Shown here: positions 20,705 to 31,905 of the stretch, one piece after another | Layout: every line of letters starts with the position of its first letter | How positions within the stretch are numbered: position 1 is the first letter of the stretch | DNA from: Henckelia pumila | Lineage: Eukaryota; Streptophyta; Magnoliopsida; Lamiales; Gesneriaceae | Assembly: GCF_033568475.1 (NCBI RefSeq) | Contig: NC_133123.1 | Span: forward strand, 157,061,753 to 157,125,752 | Direction: 5' to 3' | Length of the DNA stretch: 64,000 nucleotides | The notes under the pieces: model-generated | Databases searched by the model: none | Seen by the model: the letters and a program-made list of their open reading frames with translations, nothing else | What the model was told of the DNA's origin: nothing | Made by a program: the position numbers and the translations under genes

Positions 20705-22963
20705 AAAGTTGTTCGTTTCAGGCCTGAGATGGCAGATGATTGGAAGTTTTTCGGTAAGGGTTCTCGATCCAAAATTCCGTTGATTTCTGTGTTATCCATG
20801 TCACGTTTACTACAGAAAGGAGCAGAGGGATTCTTGATTTATGCAATGGATGTTCAGAAGTTTAGCCCTGAGTTGTCTGAGATATCGGTGGTTAGCGAGT
20901 TTCCTGATGTTTTTCCAAACGAGATTCCTGGTTTACCACCTATTCGAGACATCGGATTTAGCATTGAACTTACACCAGGTACTCAGCCTATTTCGAAAGC
21001 ACCTTACCGTATGGCTCCGTTAGATTTGAAAGAATTGAAGGAACAGTTAGAAGATTTGATTGCCAAGGGATACATCCGACCTAGCGTATCGCCTTGGGGT
21101 GCACCAGTGCTTTTTGTGAGGAAGAAAGACGGTTCTATGCGACTTTGCATCGACTACCGCCAGTTGAATCAAGCGACGGTCAAGAACAAGTATCCTCTAC
21201 CTAGAATCGATGATCTTTTTGATCAACTGCAAGGTTCTTCAGTGTATTCGAAGATAGATCTGCGATCAGGGTATCATCAGCTGAGAGTTCGCGACAAGGA
21301 TGTGCCGAAGACAGCTTTCAGAACCAGATATAGGCATTTCGAATTCATAGTCATGCCGTTTGGTTTGACCAATGCTCCAGCAGTTTTTATGGATCTGATG
21401 AATCGTATATTTCAGAGGTATCTAGATGAGTTTGTCATCATCTTCATCGACGACATTCTGATCTATTCGAAGAACCGTTCTGATCATGCCGAGCATTTGA
21501 GAATCGTATTGCAGACCTTGCGGGCCGAACAGTTGTATGCTAAGCTATCGAAGTGCGAGTTTTGGTTGGACCGAGTGGTTTTCTTAGGCCACATTGTATC
21601 GGGAGATGGAATATCTATGGACCCCAGTAAGATCGAAGCAGTTATGAATTGGCAGAGACCGACATCAGTGCCAGAAATCCGAAGCTTCATGGGTTTAGCG
21701 GGGTATTATCGCCGATTTATCGAGGGATTCTCTTCCATTGCAAAGCCGATTACTCAGTTGACCCAGAAGAATGCACCGTTTGTTTGGTCCGAACAGTGTG
21801 AGGCTAGTTTCATTGAGCTGAAGAAGAGATTGACCAGCGCTCCAATCTTGTCTTTTCCATCAGGTACTGGAGGTTTCTCTGTGTACTGCGATGCTTCTCA
21901 CCGTGGTCTTGGATGCATTCTCATGCAGAGGAAGCACGTCATAGCTTATGCTTCGAGGCAGCTGAAGCCTCACGAGACTCGTTATCCGATCCATGATCTC
22001 GAGCTAGCTGCAATCGTGTTTGCTTTGAAAACTTGGCGCCATTATCTTTATGGTGAGTCGTTTGAGATATTTTCTGACCACAAGAGCCTGAAATACTTGT
22101 TTTCCCAGTCCGAGCTGAATATGAGACAGAGGAGATGGATGGATTTGCTTAAGGACTTCGACTGCGAGATCAAGTATTATCCTGAAAAGTCGAATGCAGC
22201 TGCAGACGCTCTTAGTCGGAAGCTTTGTTCTTTGTCTTTTTCTACGATTGGTGTCTCTCAATTGATTGAAGACTGTTGTACTTCTGGTTTGGAGTTTGAG
22301 ACCGATAGGAGATCCATCAGAGTTTTTGCGATTCATGCCGAGCCAGAGTTGTTTCAGTTGATCAGAGAGGCACAGAGATCCGATCCGAGCATTCAGAATT
22401 CGATAGAAAAGGTCCGATCAGGTCATCAGTCAGAATTTCAGGTCAAGGAGGATGTTTTGTTTGTGAATAACCGTATTGTTGTACCCGACATTTCTGAATT
22501 GAGACAGCGTATTCTTCGAGAGGCGCATTGCAGTCGGTTTAGTGTTCATCTTGGAGGCCGAAAGATGTATAATGACTTGAAGACTCAGTTCTGGTGGAAG
22601 CATCTTAAGGGAGACGTCGCGAGATTTGTGTCCCGTTGTCTGAATTGTCAACAGGTGAAAGCCGAGAGGAAAAAACCGGGTTGTTTGTTGCACAGCTTGC
22701 CTATTCCGGAATGGAAGTGGGATCATATCTCTATGGACTTCGTCACCAAACTACCGCGTTCAGTCAGAGGTTGTGATGCGATTTGGGTAGTGATTGATCG
22801 GTTGACGAAATCTGCTTGCTTCATTCCTTATCGTATGACATACCGTCACGATCAGATGGCCGAGTTGTATGTCAGAGAGGTTTGGAGATTGCACGGCGTG
22901 CCAAAGTCGATAGTATCAGACAGAGATCCAAGATTCACTTCTCACTTTTGGCACAGTTTGTAG
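20705..22963 (+). pseudogene. Chromovirus reverse transcriptase, RNase H and integrase core
   Basis: This is a 744-codon open stretch from ATG 20729. RT has the gypsy signatures [46 protein letters not shown] and the catalytic FIDDILIYS near 21450. RNase H follows with [36 protein letters not shown] and DALSRK. Integrase starts with a zinc region ([16 protein letters not shown]) and the core [11 protein letters not shown], then [17 protein letters not shown] at 22961-22963 falls inside FW.SL.EALGT, where CAG is normal. RT and RNase H look intact in sequence, so this stop and those upstream account for inactivity. Confidence 0.93.
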
Positions 22964-23772
22964 GAGGCATTGGGTACTCGTTTGCACTTGAGCACAGCGT
23001 ATCACCCTCAGACCGACGGTCAGTCCGAGCGTACGATCCAGACTTTGGAGGATATGCTTCGCACTGTAGTGCTTGATTTTGGATCAGGTTGGCAGGAGTC
23101 CTTGCCTCTATTGGAGTTTTCGTATAATAACAGCTTCCAGGCGAGTATTGGAATGACACCTTTTGAAGCTTTGTACGGGAAGAAGTGCAGATCTTCGTTA
23201 TTTTGGGATGAGATTTCAGAATCACCTGAGTTGGGTCCAGATATGATTCGCGATATGGCAGAGCAGGTGAAGTTGATCCAGTCAGAATGAAGACAGCCCA
23301 AGATCGACAGGCCATGTATGCGAATGTCAGACGCAGACCACTGTGTTTCGAGCAGGGAGACCGTGTGTTTCTGAAGATTTCTCCTTTCCGAGGCACTGTC
23401 AGATTTGGGAAGAGAGGAAAAGTTTCTCCAAGGTTCATTGGTCCGTATGAAATTCTGGAGAAGATAGGCGATCTTGCCTATAAGATTGCTCTTCCTCCGT
23501 CTCTTTCAGGTATCCACGATGTGTTTCACGTTTCGATGCTACGGAAATATCATCCGGATCCGTCTCACGTTCTTCAGCCGGACGAGGCCGAACTTGATGA
23601 GACTCTGAGTTACTTCGAGCGACCGATTCAGATTCTTGACAGAAAAGAGAAGCAGCTCAGAAACAAGTCGATTCCGTTGGTGAAGATTCAGTGGAGTCGT
23701 CACGGAGTTGAAGAAGCGACTTGGGAGACCGAATCCGATATGAGGCAGCGATTTCCAGAGTTGTTCGATTGA
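22964..23772 (+). pseudogene. Chromovirus integrase C-terminus and chromodomain
   Basis: The integrase core continues (STAYHPQTDGQSERTIQ with the catalytic Glu, then LPLLEFSYNNSFQASIGMTPFEALYG). A TGA follows at 23288-23290. The next frame opens at 23287 (MKTAQDRQAMYAN), so one base is missing near the SRM motif. The C-terminal part has the GPYEILEKIG block, FHVSMLRKY, and a chromodomain over about residues 118-160 of the last segment (LVKIQWSRHGVEEATWETESDM). Chromodomains of chromoviruses guide integration towards heterochromatin marks in relatives. The stop is at 23770-23772. Confidence 0.92.
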
Positions 23773-23848
23773 GGTGAGTTAGTCTTCAGTTTGTTTCATT
23801 TTGTTCAGTCTGTGATCTGTCAGATTTCGAGGACGAAATCGAATCTTA

Positions 23849-23860
23849 GAGGGGGAGAAT
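23849..23860 (+). other. Polypurine tract of the chromovirus
   Basis: AGAGGGGGAGAAT lies immediately before the 3' LTR TGTAATG, the usual chromovirus arrangement. Confidence 0.88.
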
Positions 23861-25860
23861 TGTAATGCCCCGATTTTATTATAATTGAGTTTAATCGAGA
23901 TAATCAGAGTTTTTAGTGATTGAGGATCGTTTTGATATTTAGCAGGGGGTTACTTTGCAAGATTGGAGAAATAAAGGACTGAAATGCAAAGGTTGAATTT
24001 TTATATTATTATTAGATGCAAGTTGGTCAATCATCCCATACCTCTCCTTCCTCCCTCCCTCTCTCGATCTCTCTCTCCTCCGGAAGCCATAGCCAAATCG
24101 ATTTCTCAAGCTTTTCTTCCGTCCGATTCGCTCGATCCGACCGTTAGATTTTATTTCCGAGTTGAGATTCACGATCACCACAACGAGGTCTCCGTTTAGA
24201 CGTAAGTTTTGCTACGATCTCTTAAACTTCGATTTTGTTGAGTTGTCAAAATTTGATAATATTAGAGTATGTCGTTCTTGAGCTAGTATAGATCGTGTAT
24301 TCGAAGTCGGTTTGGAAAAAGAACGAAGTTTGGATTTTATATGATTTTTGAGGCATTAATTCAAAAATGGGGATTTTGATTGAAGTTGGATTTGAGTTGT
24401 TTTGATGGTTTGTGATGATGATTGAGTTATTGTGATGTTGTTGGATGGTTTGTATTTCCGGATAGTTAGTTTATAGTCGTTATGGCATCGAAATCGATTT
24501 TGAGTTATCGGTTTTGGTTCGGTTTGTTTTGTATATTGAATTTGATTGAGTTTGAATTCCGAGTTGATATTGAGTCCGTAATCGATGTTTTGACAGTTGA
24601 TTGAGGATTCGGGAGTTGATCGAACTTGGAGACTTGTTTATCGATCGAAGAGTTTGAAGACGGTATAGATTGCTTGATTTATCGACTTTGAGTTTCGAAT
24701 TTGTTTAGAGTTTGAATCGAATTGTCTCTTGTTTGACAGGTTTTTCTTGAAGCCTCGAGAAAAGGTAAAAGATTACATCGATTAGAATGGGGTTGAATAC
24801 TCGAGTTTGATTGATTCTCGAGCCCCGAAAATCACATACTGCATGTTATTTGTTTGTGTGAACTTGACTGATTATTCGTTTACACTTGCATTCATATTGA
24901 GCCGATTATTCGATTCGTTTTGAATATAGACGATTTAGGGAGCTATATTGAAGTGGCTTTGGATTTCGAGTTTTTCCAAGTGCCAGAATACTTCTTATAG
25001 TTGCTCTGAAGTCTAGGGGTTGAGTTAAACGACATCCACCCCGAATGGGTGTGTCGGTGAGTTGTTGTGAAGACTTGGCCCCGGGATCCCAACCGAATAC
25101 TGATCGACATTTCAATTATCTGATTTGATAGTCCCGAGTTTGAAATCATGCATACATCCACTCTCATTTGTATTGATTGATGACTGTTACATATCAAGGT
25201 GGAATGTTTAACTGGAATTGTATGCCTGTTTCTTTTACTTAGAAATTATATTTTTAACCGGATTATTCCGGTTGTTGTCTTTGTTTTGTATGTGTAACTT
25301 GACAACAGGAGGATCAGGAGCTGGACCGAGTCGTCCTGGTTAGCTTGGGGGTGAGATTGATAGAAGTGAGACTCCGTGTCATAGGGTCGAGTCTATTTGG
25401 AATTGTATTAGTTTTGTTGAGCCGGTGGAACTCATTTATAAAACTCGACTGGTTATTGTATTTTGGGCAGAACCTAGATTTGGCATGTTCTAAATATTGA
25501 TTTGTATTATGTTTGAACTTGGAATGTTTAGAATTTCCTTGTTGGTTGTTTTTGCAGGCTCCTCGACCCCTCTGCCAATTTTGCCTGCGTGCGGGCGAGG
25601 CATCACCTCACGCGCGCGCGAGGAGTTTGAAGAGGCTCGGGATATTTTGCCCGCGCGCGCACGAGCTCCCTTCTCACGCGGGTGCGAGCATCTCCGCGAG
25701 TCTCTGCTCGCGTAGCCTGCGCGCGCGCGAGGTGATGACCTCGCGCGGGCGCGAGGCTTCTTTTTTAAAAAAAAAAAACTTTTGATTCGTTTTTCGCGGC
25801 TTATTGTGTTCGATTATGATTAATTATTCGAGTTTAGAAGATTAGAAACGGGGTCTCACA
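23861..25860 (+). repeat. 3' LTR of the chromovirus
   Basis: 2000 bp, TGTAATG...TCTCACA, followed by target duplication ATCTG. A CG-rich stretch at about 25580-25760 contains repeated CGCGCGAG units and a palindromic GAGGTGATGACCTC core. It contains 27 bases not present in the 5' LTR. Confidence 0.93.
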
Positions 25861-25865
25861 ATCTG

Positions 25866-26065
25866 TGCCGTTCAATTCAAAATACACAGCTCAGATTGCT
25901 TTGGCCTTTTCGAGTATTTAATCCATGTGACCCTTCATCCTTGTACTCACTGTTTTCCTCCTTGCATGATTGTCCTCTGGTTTCCTGCGCCTTTCTCCTG
26001 CTTCCATCACTCGTTCCTTTGCACTCTCTTATTTGCTCTTTAAACTGTAAGTTCCTCCTTCCCTT
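25866..26065 (+). other. Outer-element leader upstream of the gag-like ORF
   Basis: This is C/T-rich non-coding sequence (many CTCC and CTTTC runs) directly after the chromovirus target duplication. It is probably the untranslated leader of the outer element. Confidence 0.5.
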
Positions 26066-26992
26066 ATGTCTACCGGTACATATTCTACCTCTGGGGCGAA
26101 TTCCAAAGGCTCGCCCAGAGACGAAGTGCCAAGCGGTAGCTCGAGCGATGCTCGCTCCGCCTCTGCTTTTCCTTCCCGGCCCCGTTTTTCTAGAAAAACC
26201 TCTCATCCTAAAACTTCCGCGGCTTCGTCTTCCCACGTGAAGGGAAAAGGAAAAAAAAAAAAAAGAAGAACCCTACACCCCTCGCATCTGCCCCTCCAGC
26301 CCTAGGTTGGTATACCTATCTTCCCAGCACCCTATCCCAAGGTGCTGCGGAGGAACTGCGCGGCTCAGGGGAAATCCCTTTGTCGTATTCTTTATTCCGC
26401 CCTTTACCAGGGAGCACCCCTGACACCCCTCCGGCAGGTTGTTATACCTTCTTTCGAGATCAAATCCGCAGTGGTCTTCGATTTCCTATTCCTCCCTTCT
26501 ACCTGGCAGTTGCCGATTTCTTTAGAGTTCCACCCAAACTCCTTCCGAATTATGGCCTCCACTTACATTCTTTTTAAAATGCACAATTTAGCTATCACCC
26601 CTCTCGTGCTTCACTATTTTTTTACCTGTCGATTTAACGAAGGGGCCTTTTCCCTAGCTGCCCGGCTGAACACCCGCTTTCTTTCTGATATCCCCTCTTC
26701 TTTGAAGGGATGGAAAGAAAGGTATTTTTTCATCCGTCCCCCGGCTCCTTTTACTTTTAGGACCGGGTTCTTGTCCAGTCTCCCCTCGCAACCTGAGCTC
26801 CCTGACCATTATAAAGTCGAGGAGGCTTATGTTCGCAGCCTGGCCTTAGTTGGCAATAAAAACTTTTCTTCTCTTGTCCTTTTAACAAACGAGAATATGA
26901 TAGCTTACGGGTTGAGTACCCGGGTGGAAGATCCCCTTAACCAGGTGATCGACGCATACGGTGCCCCGGGAGCTCAACCTGGTAACTTGTGA
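26066..26992 (+). pseudogene. Outer-element gag-like ORF (putative Transposase_28 / gypsy-type transposon domain)
   Basis: Translation from ATG 26066 gives a Ser-rich start, then a basic run encoded by an A-tract (KGKGKKKKRR). The frame stops at 26303. Two further overlapping frames carry the body: 26380-26577 (GCYTFFRDQIRSGLRFPIPP, then FLAVADFF-like) and about 26578-26992 (KGWKERYFFIRPP). The pattern of a Gly-Cys-Tyr/Arg-Leu-Pro block followed by a Gly-Trp-Lys-X-Arg-Phe-Phe block resembles the plant 'putative gypsy type transposon' domain (Pfam Transposase_28), by recollection. Frames alternate, so the ORF is broken by at least two indels. Function unknown; it is common in non-autonomous plant LTR elements. 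Confidence 0.55.
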
Positions 26993-27024
26993 TTATCCTA
27001 TTCCTATTTGTTTTGATCTCTTTC

Positions 27025-27438
27025 TCACGTGTGATTTAGACATCCCGTAGTTTAAGGAAAGAGCCCACTCCGTTGGAGCGTGGTCCATAATGATTTGGTC
27101 GGGGATTTGATCCTGATACACTCTAAGCAGACGTGGCTGTTTCCTGGCCTTGAGAATAAAGAAAACTTGGGCCCCCCAGCTTTGCTTTATTTTGCTCTTA
27201 CCCGGGTTCTCCCCAGACCTCTCGGGGTCTCCAGAGTGCTTAGACTCCCTGGGTTATATCATCATCCGAGATACTCCTGGCACTCGGGATATAGCCACCC
27301 GGGGTATTCTACTAGGATATCACCACACTTCCTAAAGATAGTCGGGCTAGGATTTGCTCCGCTGTCCCGACCACTCGAGTTGTAAGGTATCACCCCGGGG
27401 GATAGCCACCCGGGATGTCCTACTAGGATATCACACGG
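27025..27438 (+). repeat. Right copy of the outer element's terminal direct repeat
   Basis: It matches 15994-16400 and ends ACTAGGATATCAC directly against BAHD coding sequence. It contains under two of the 111-bp units, against about five on the left. Confidence 0.85.
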
Positions 27439-27441
27439 CTA

Positions 27442-28494
27442 CTTGGCCCGTTTGCTGCACACCAACCGGTGCAGCTTCAGCGCAGCACGCCCCAGCCCGT
27501 TAATATCCGAGAGATCTTCGGGCACGTTCAGGAGAGTCCAGGCGACGTAAACTGCATTTCCGAAATAGCCTTGGGGCAGGGGAATTCTTGATCTTGCGCC
27601 GATTATCAGAACGAAGGGTATTCCCTTGTTTTCAGGAGCATTTTCCAGGCGGACCCGTTTCACGGATCGCCATAAATGAGCTAAAAGTGATTGGAAAGTC
27701 GAGATTCGGCTGGTTCCGGCTTTGGTGTTTGCCTTTTCTTTGAGTTTAGCCATACTATTTTTGCTGAAATGGAAAATTCTTTCGAGCAATATTGCAGGTG
27801 GGTTACTCAAGGAACTTCTTTGGTCGACCGATGTTGCCGGAATCGGGATCTGGCGATGCTTACTGGCGAGATTGGGAGGAAGCCATCGCTGGAGAACTGG
27901 TGGCTTTGATATTGCATCAAACCCACGGGAAATCTCCGACCAAGAATTGACGAAATGCCAGAAGGATTCCCCGTCTACAACAGCATGATTTGCTGTGATA
28001 CCGATGAAGAATCCATCCACAAGTTGAGTGACTTGCACGCCCAACAAAGGCTTACAAGTGTCGCAATTGAAAACCCCTTTAAAGGTGAAAAACGAAGAGA
28101 CGATCTCCGGCACATAGGCTGGCTCCACGATATCGGACACAGACATGCCATGTGCGATTGCATGAGCGAATTCAGCGCCGGCATTGTTGCAATCGATGAA
28201 AAAACAGATCATGGTGTCATCTTCCTTGTTCTTCTTCTTCTCGGTACCGATGCGGCCTGATAATGGAGGGAAGTCGTCCAAGGTCCGTGAAAGAGAGTTC
28301 TTGAGGCGATCGATGAAGCTGGTTTTCTTGAATCCTTGGGTTTCATGATCATCTGGGTTTTTGTATACGAGCCCTCTCTGATTTGGGGGCCGTATTATGA
28401 ACTGGAGATCCCATGGAGATAGCTCGATCCTGGATCCGCCATTAGTGTTGGACATTGCAACAAGGCATGAAGAAATCAAGGTTACTTCCGCCAT
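27442..28494 (-). pseudogene. BAHD acyltransferase, N-terminal and central piece (split gene)
   Basis: On the minus strand, ATG 28494 starts MAEVTLISSCLVAMSN, parallel to the intact paralogue (MSKIEILSSCIIKMAS). An upstream in-frame ATG at 28551 is less likely. The product has LSPWDLQF, FPPLSGRIG, DCNNAGAEF and the catalytic HXXXD motif as NHAVVDGESFWHF, then YFGNAVY. It ends at the insertion (VCSKRAK) just before the region that resumes at 15803. BAHD enzymes are cytosolic and transfer acyl groups from CoA thioesters to alcohols or amines. With HXXXD here and DFGWGK 11.6 kb away no functional enzyme can form. Closest known type: At3g50280-like/EPS1-like acetyltransferases. Confidence 0.9.
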
Positions 28495-28785
28495 GATTGA
28501 ATTATTGACATAGTTGGAAAAATCCTCTGCCACATGTTTTATATATTGCATTTTTTAATTGTTGTGACAAGGCCAAATTTATTAGGAGAAATATGATTTT
28601 TTTTTTATCTTCGTTATAATTCATCTTCTTTAATTTGTTGATTTTGATGTCATAATTAGTTTTTTAAAATTTTTGTTTTGATACATTGATTTTTAGTTTT
28701 TATTTGGTTCAATTCATCAATTGCTAATATGTAATCCGATAATTTAATTTTTTCTCGTGTTACATGAATATTTTCCAGTAATATA

Positions 28786-29450
28786 CAGGGCCGAACCTTT
28801 TATGAGGCCAACCAAACAACCGATTCAAGGCCCAACCCAGCAGAAGCCCAATACTTTTAAATTTTTTTTTATTATACATACATGTATTAATATGTTTAGT
28901 GCACAAATGACATAATCAACTCAATTATAAATAAAAAAAATGGCTCAATTCAAAAAGACCTAATAAAATAATAAATCAATTTTATTGGCCACGGACTACC
29001 TATCACGTTTAGGCATTTCACATTTGCACAATTGCACTTTCTCTTTGTCTATATTTTGCTCTCACGAAGTGGAGAGTCTTAGATTTCTCTTTGAGGTTTC
29101 TTCCCTCCTTCAATTTCAGCTAAATATTTTCATTATATCTCATTAAATAAGGGTTTGAATACTTTTTTGTTTTTAATAGGTATAATTTGTGATTTTGATG
29201 AATTTTGGGCAAGTTTTATTATTTTGTATCTATTCAATATTGAATTATTGATTTAGAATGGTTGATTTTGTTTTAGTTTTTTAAAAATTTTTAATACATA
29301 ATTTTTTATTGGATGATTGAAAATTTTGAGAATTATTATTTTTAATAATATGTAGATTTGAAAAACTAAATTTTAAAGTCATTCACCTTAACAAGAGGAC
29401 TCATTTTTAATTTGTCGCCTAAGGCCCCATTGAATACAGGTCCGGACCTG
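28786..29450. mobile_element. Non-autonomous hAT-type element
   Basis: A 665-bp element starting CAGGGCCGAACCT and ending AGGTCCGGACCTG; the right end's reverse complement differs from the left end at two of 13 positions. A perfect 8-bp target duplication, GTAATATA, lies at 28778-28785 and 29451-29458, the hAT length. The interior is AT-rich and non-coding. It lies about 290 bp upstream of the broken BAHD start. Confidence 0.87.
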
Positions 29451-29458
29451 GTAATATA

Positions 29459-30189
29459 TCATCATGTTGTTACATTATAACTTTGACAATTAAAATAGGA
29501 TCGAAAATAAAAAAATTAATTCTTCGAAATAAAATTTTAAAAATTTAGTGGAGCAAAATCCAAATAAGTCAAATCAATTGACCAAAACAGATATTTTCCT
29601 GATTTATTATTAAGCTGCAATTAAAACTTGATATACTTAATTACAACCAATTATTAGTGTAACGAGGAATGGTATGATAAATTTGATACATGAAATAGAA
29701 AGAATTGTCAAATACTATACATACAACTGTGAATGACTTAATTGAGTCCAATGTAAGACATTTAACAAAACCTATGTTAAAACTTACAAAATCAAAAGAT
29801 TTTCCAATATTTTGTAAATAGACGTACATATAACTTAATAACACGATATGCATATTGATGAGCCCCTTTACCTTGTCATTCTGTGTACTTTAGTTTTTTG
29901 AGGGGTTATTATTTTTAAAAAATAATAATAATAGGTGTACCTATTTGATTTTATAGATATTATTTGTTGCATATATAATTTATAAACAAATAAACATCAT
30001 AATTTGTTAAAATCATTTTATAAATTGGTCTATATTTATTTTTATCATATTCGGGATCGAGATCGGGTAACCAAGATGATGATCACCGGATTTTTATCTG
30101 GTCTCCTTATGGAGGGTAAGTTCAAAATGCTTTAATAGTAACAGATTGATATTTGTCAATTTAATGTATCGTTTTTATTATTGAGAATG
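29459..30189. other. AT-rich intergenic stretch
   Basis: No gene or repeat with clear boundaries was seen. Near 30055-30110 a GGGATCGAGATCGGG segment may be the start of the transposon-derived region that follows. Confidence 0.4.
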
Positions 30190-30209
30190 TATTAACGGAT
30201 ATAAACACA

Positions 30210-31507
30210 GATTTCTTCCCACGAAGAATGGGATTCATGGTTTCTTGAAGCAGAAATTCAAGCAGCAGCTTTGTGTTGGCGGACACTGCTGGTTTCACGT
30301 CACGAAGGCTCAGCATGATTGATGTTTTGAGCAGTTTGCGGTATCTAATTATATTTATATTATTTAATAATTTTCAAAGATAATAATAATTATATTTTGT
30401 ATAATTTTTATTTTTAATGAAATTGCAGTTGGAGTATAGATGGGAAATGCGTCAAAATGACGAGGTCAAGAAAAATTTGGAAAAATTTGTGTGCTCGGTC
30501 CTACCGTCGCACATTATGTGAGTGGAGGACTTCTGGTACTGTGCCAGAGATTGTAGATCGAGATATATGGGCGGGATACGAGGCACATTGGGCCACAGAG
30601 GGATGGCAAAGATTATCGCAAAGCTACAGGAACAACAAACGTAGCAAACCTGAAGGCCCAGGAACGGGTATCACCAAGCATGTGGGCGGCTCGAGGCCAT
30701 GTGCAGTGTACGCTGATAATCTGGTAAGTTTTATTTATAATATAGAATTTTATTCATCAAAACATGGATTTCAATTTCAATTTTTACTTATCAATTTACA
30801 ATATATCTAACAACTTTTACGCACGTACGATGCTGCGGAAGGAGCTAAACCGAGATCCTACTAGCTACGAGCTTCTTATTGCTACGCACAGATGTCCGAA
30901 TGGGAAATTCGCAGACGAGAAATCCAGACGGATTACGGTGCGTACAAATTCAATTATGCGATTTTCGTTATTTATGTTATTGCAAATCATTTTATGTTTT
31001 TATATTCATAAAATGTTGAGAGAATAGGCGGAGGTAGAGCGTCGAATATCAGAAAATTACACGTTCAGGCCGGATGCAGAGGCGCATAGTGAAGATGATC
31101 ACCCTTCGGTTGAGGAGACGAACAACATCTTTTTCGATGTAGTCGATGGTGTGAGTCATCGACGAGTATATGGTATCGGTTCTGTCGCAGAGATCATTTA
31201 CTTGGATGAGATGACTCCTCGTCCACGTGGTCCGAGTCGGATGAGGGCCACTGTTGCGGCCCAGGATGAGGCGATTCGTGCCGCCAAAGAGGAGGCGAGG
31301 CTCGCACAAGAGCAGTCCCAACGACTAGAAGATGAATATAGGCTCGCCCGAGAGTAGTCGCAACGGATGGAGGCTGAACATGCAGGGATGAAGAAAAGCC
31401 TGGATGAAATGCGACGAGTGATGGCTTCGTTGATGACTGCCCTTAAAAAGGGTAAACAAAAAAAACCGCCAGCGACACCCGTGCTCCACAAAGCGGATGG
31501 AAGTTGA
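30210..31507 (+). pseudogene. CACTA-associated ORF (Transposase_24-like), degenerate, with introns
   Basis: Separate coding-like blocks are divided by AT-rich stretches with splice-like borders. Block 30429-30722 encodes WQRLSQSYRNNKRSKPEG and TGITKHVGGSRPC and ends at a GTAAGT donor. Block 30829-30937 encodes LNRDPTSYELLIATHRC and KFADEKSRR. Block 31028-31507 encodes a Glu/Arg-rich coiled coil (EARLAQEQSQRLEDEY) and a basic end (LKKGKQKK). This order (NKKNR-like block, GS block, DPT-ELF-TH block, coiled coil) is that of plant Transposase_24 proteins linked to En/Spm (CACTA) elements. A TAG at 31355-31357 interrupts the coiled coil where CAG is expected, and the 5' blocks contain stops, so it is non-functional. 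Confidence 0.7.
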
Positions 31508-31809
31508 GGAGCACGACGTTGCTTATACAGGAGCTCACCCATCATCATCAGCATGGAGAGGATGAGGAGGATGACGATGACGACGACGACGAGACACAGA
31601 CTCCTCCGGATTACAGTCCATTTATGTCGTAGTATTTATCGTTCATTTATAGTTCGAACTAAATTTTAATAATATTTATGTGTTTATCTGTTACTTTGTA
31701 TGTCATTAATTTATGTTTTAATTTTTTACTATTATTAATTATGTATATATTATAAATATATATTACATATATTATATAATGTATATATATAATAGCACCG
31801 AATTTAAAA

Positions 31810-31905
31810 AAAAAATGGATTATATTTTTCGACGGTTTTTAAAGAAACGTCAAAAATTTTACGACGTGTTGGAAAACAACTGTTGGAAAATTTATCAACG
31901 GTTGT
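31810..31905 (+). repeat. CACTA-like subterminal repeats, truncated
   Basis: CGACGGTTTTTAAAGAAACGTC-type and CAACGGTTG motifs occur in inverted pairs just after the Transposase_24-like pseudogene. They resemble the subterminal repeats of plant CACTA elements. The run is cut off where the truncated gypsy pol begins; no terminal CACTA/TAGTG end was found. Confidence 0.45.

Larger units (their letters stand above)
16862..25860 (+). mobile_element. Full-length Ty3/gypsy chromovirus (Tekay/Del-like), disabled
   Basis: A 9.0-kb element with LTRs at 16862-18834 and 23861-25860 and a perfect 5-bp target duplication, ATCTG (16857-16861 and 25861-25865). The 3' LTR begins TGTAATGCCCCG and both end GGGGTCTCACA. 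The 5' LTR begins TCTAATG, so its terminal TG has mutated to TC. Order: primer site, gag, protease, RT, RNase H, integrase, chromodomain, purine tract. RT before integrase plus a C-terminal chromodomain identifies a chromovirus. Several stops and at least two frame changes interrupt the polyprotein. It inserted into the outer element that splits the BAHD gene. Confidence 0.94.
15804..27441. mobile_element. Composite insertion splitting the BAHD gene (outer element)
   Basis: Comparison with the intact BAHD paralogue defines the insertion to within a few codons. Without the nested chromovirus about 2.6 kb remain. The left end has a segment repeated at the right end (15994-16400 and 27025-27438), with 111-bp tandem repeats, a GC-rich unique stretch and a gag-like ORF on the plus strand. 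Terminal direct repeats plus a gag-like ORF suggest a defective LTR element of the LARD kind. However, the right repeat lacks the first 190 bases of the left one and I found no convincing target duplication, so an end may have been deleted. Classification is tentative; the insertion itself is secure. Confidence 0.7.

Noticed and set aside
22935-23438. 167-codon minus-strand frame
   Set aside because: Antisense shadow of the chromovirus integrase.
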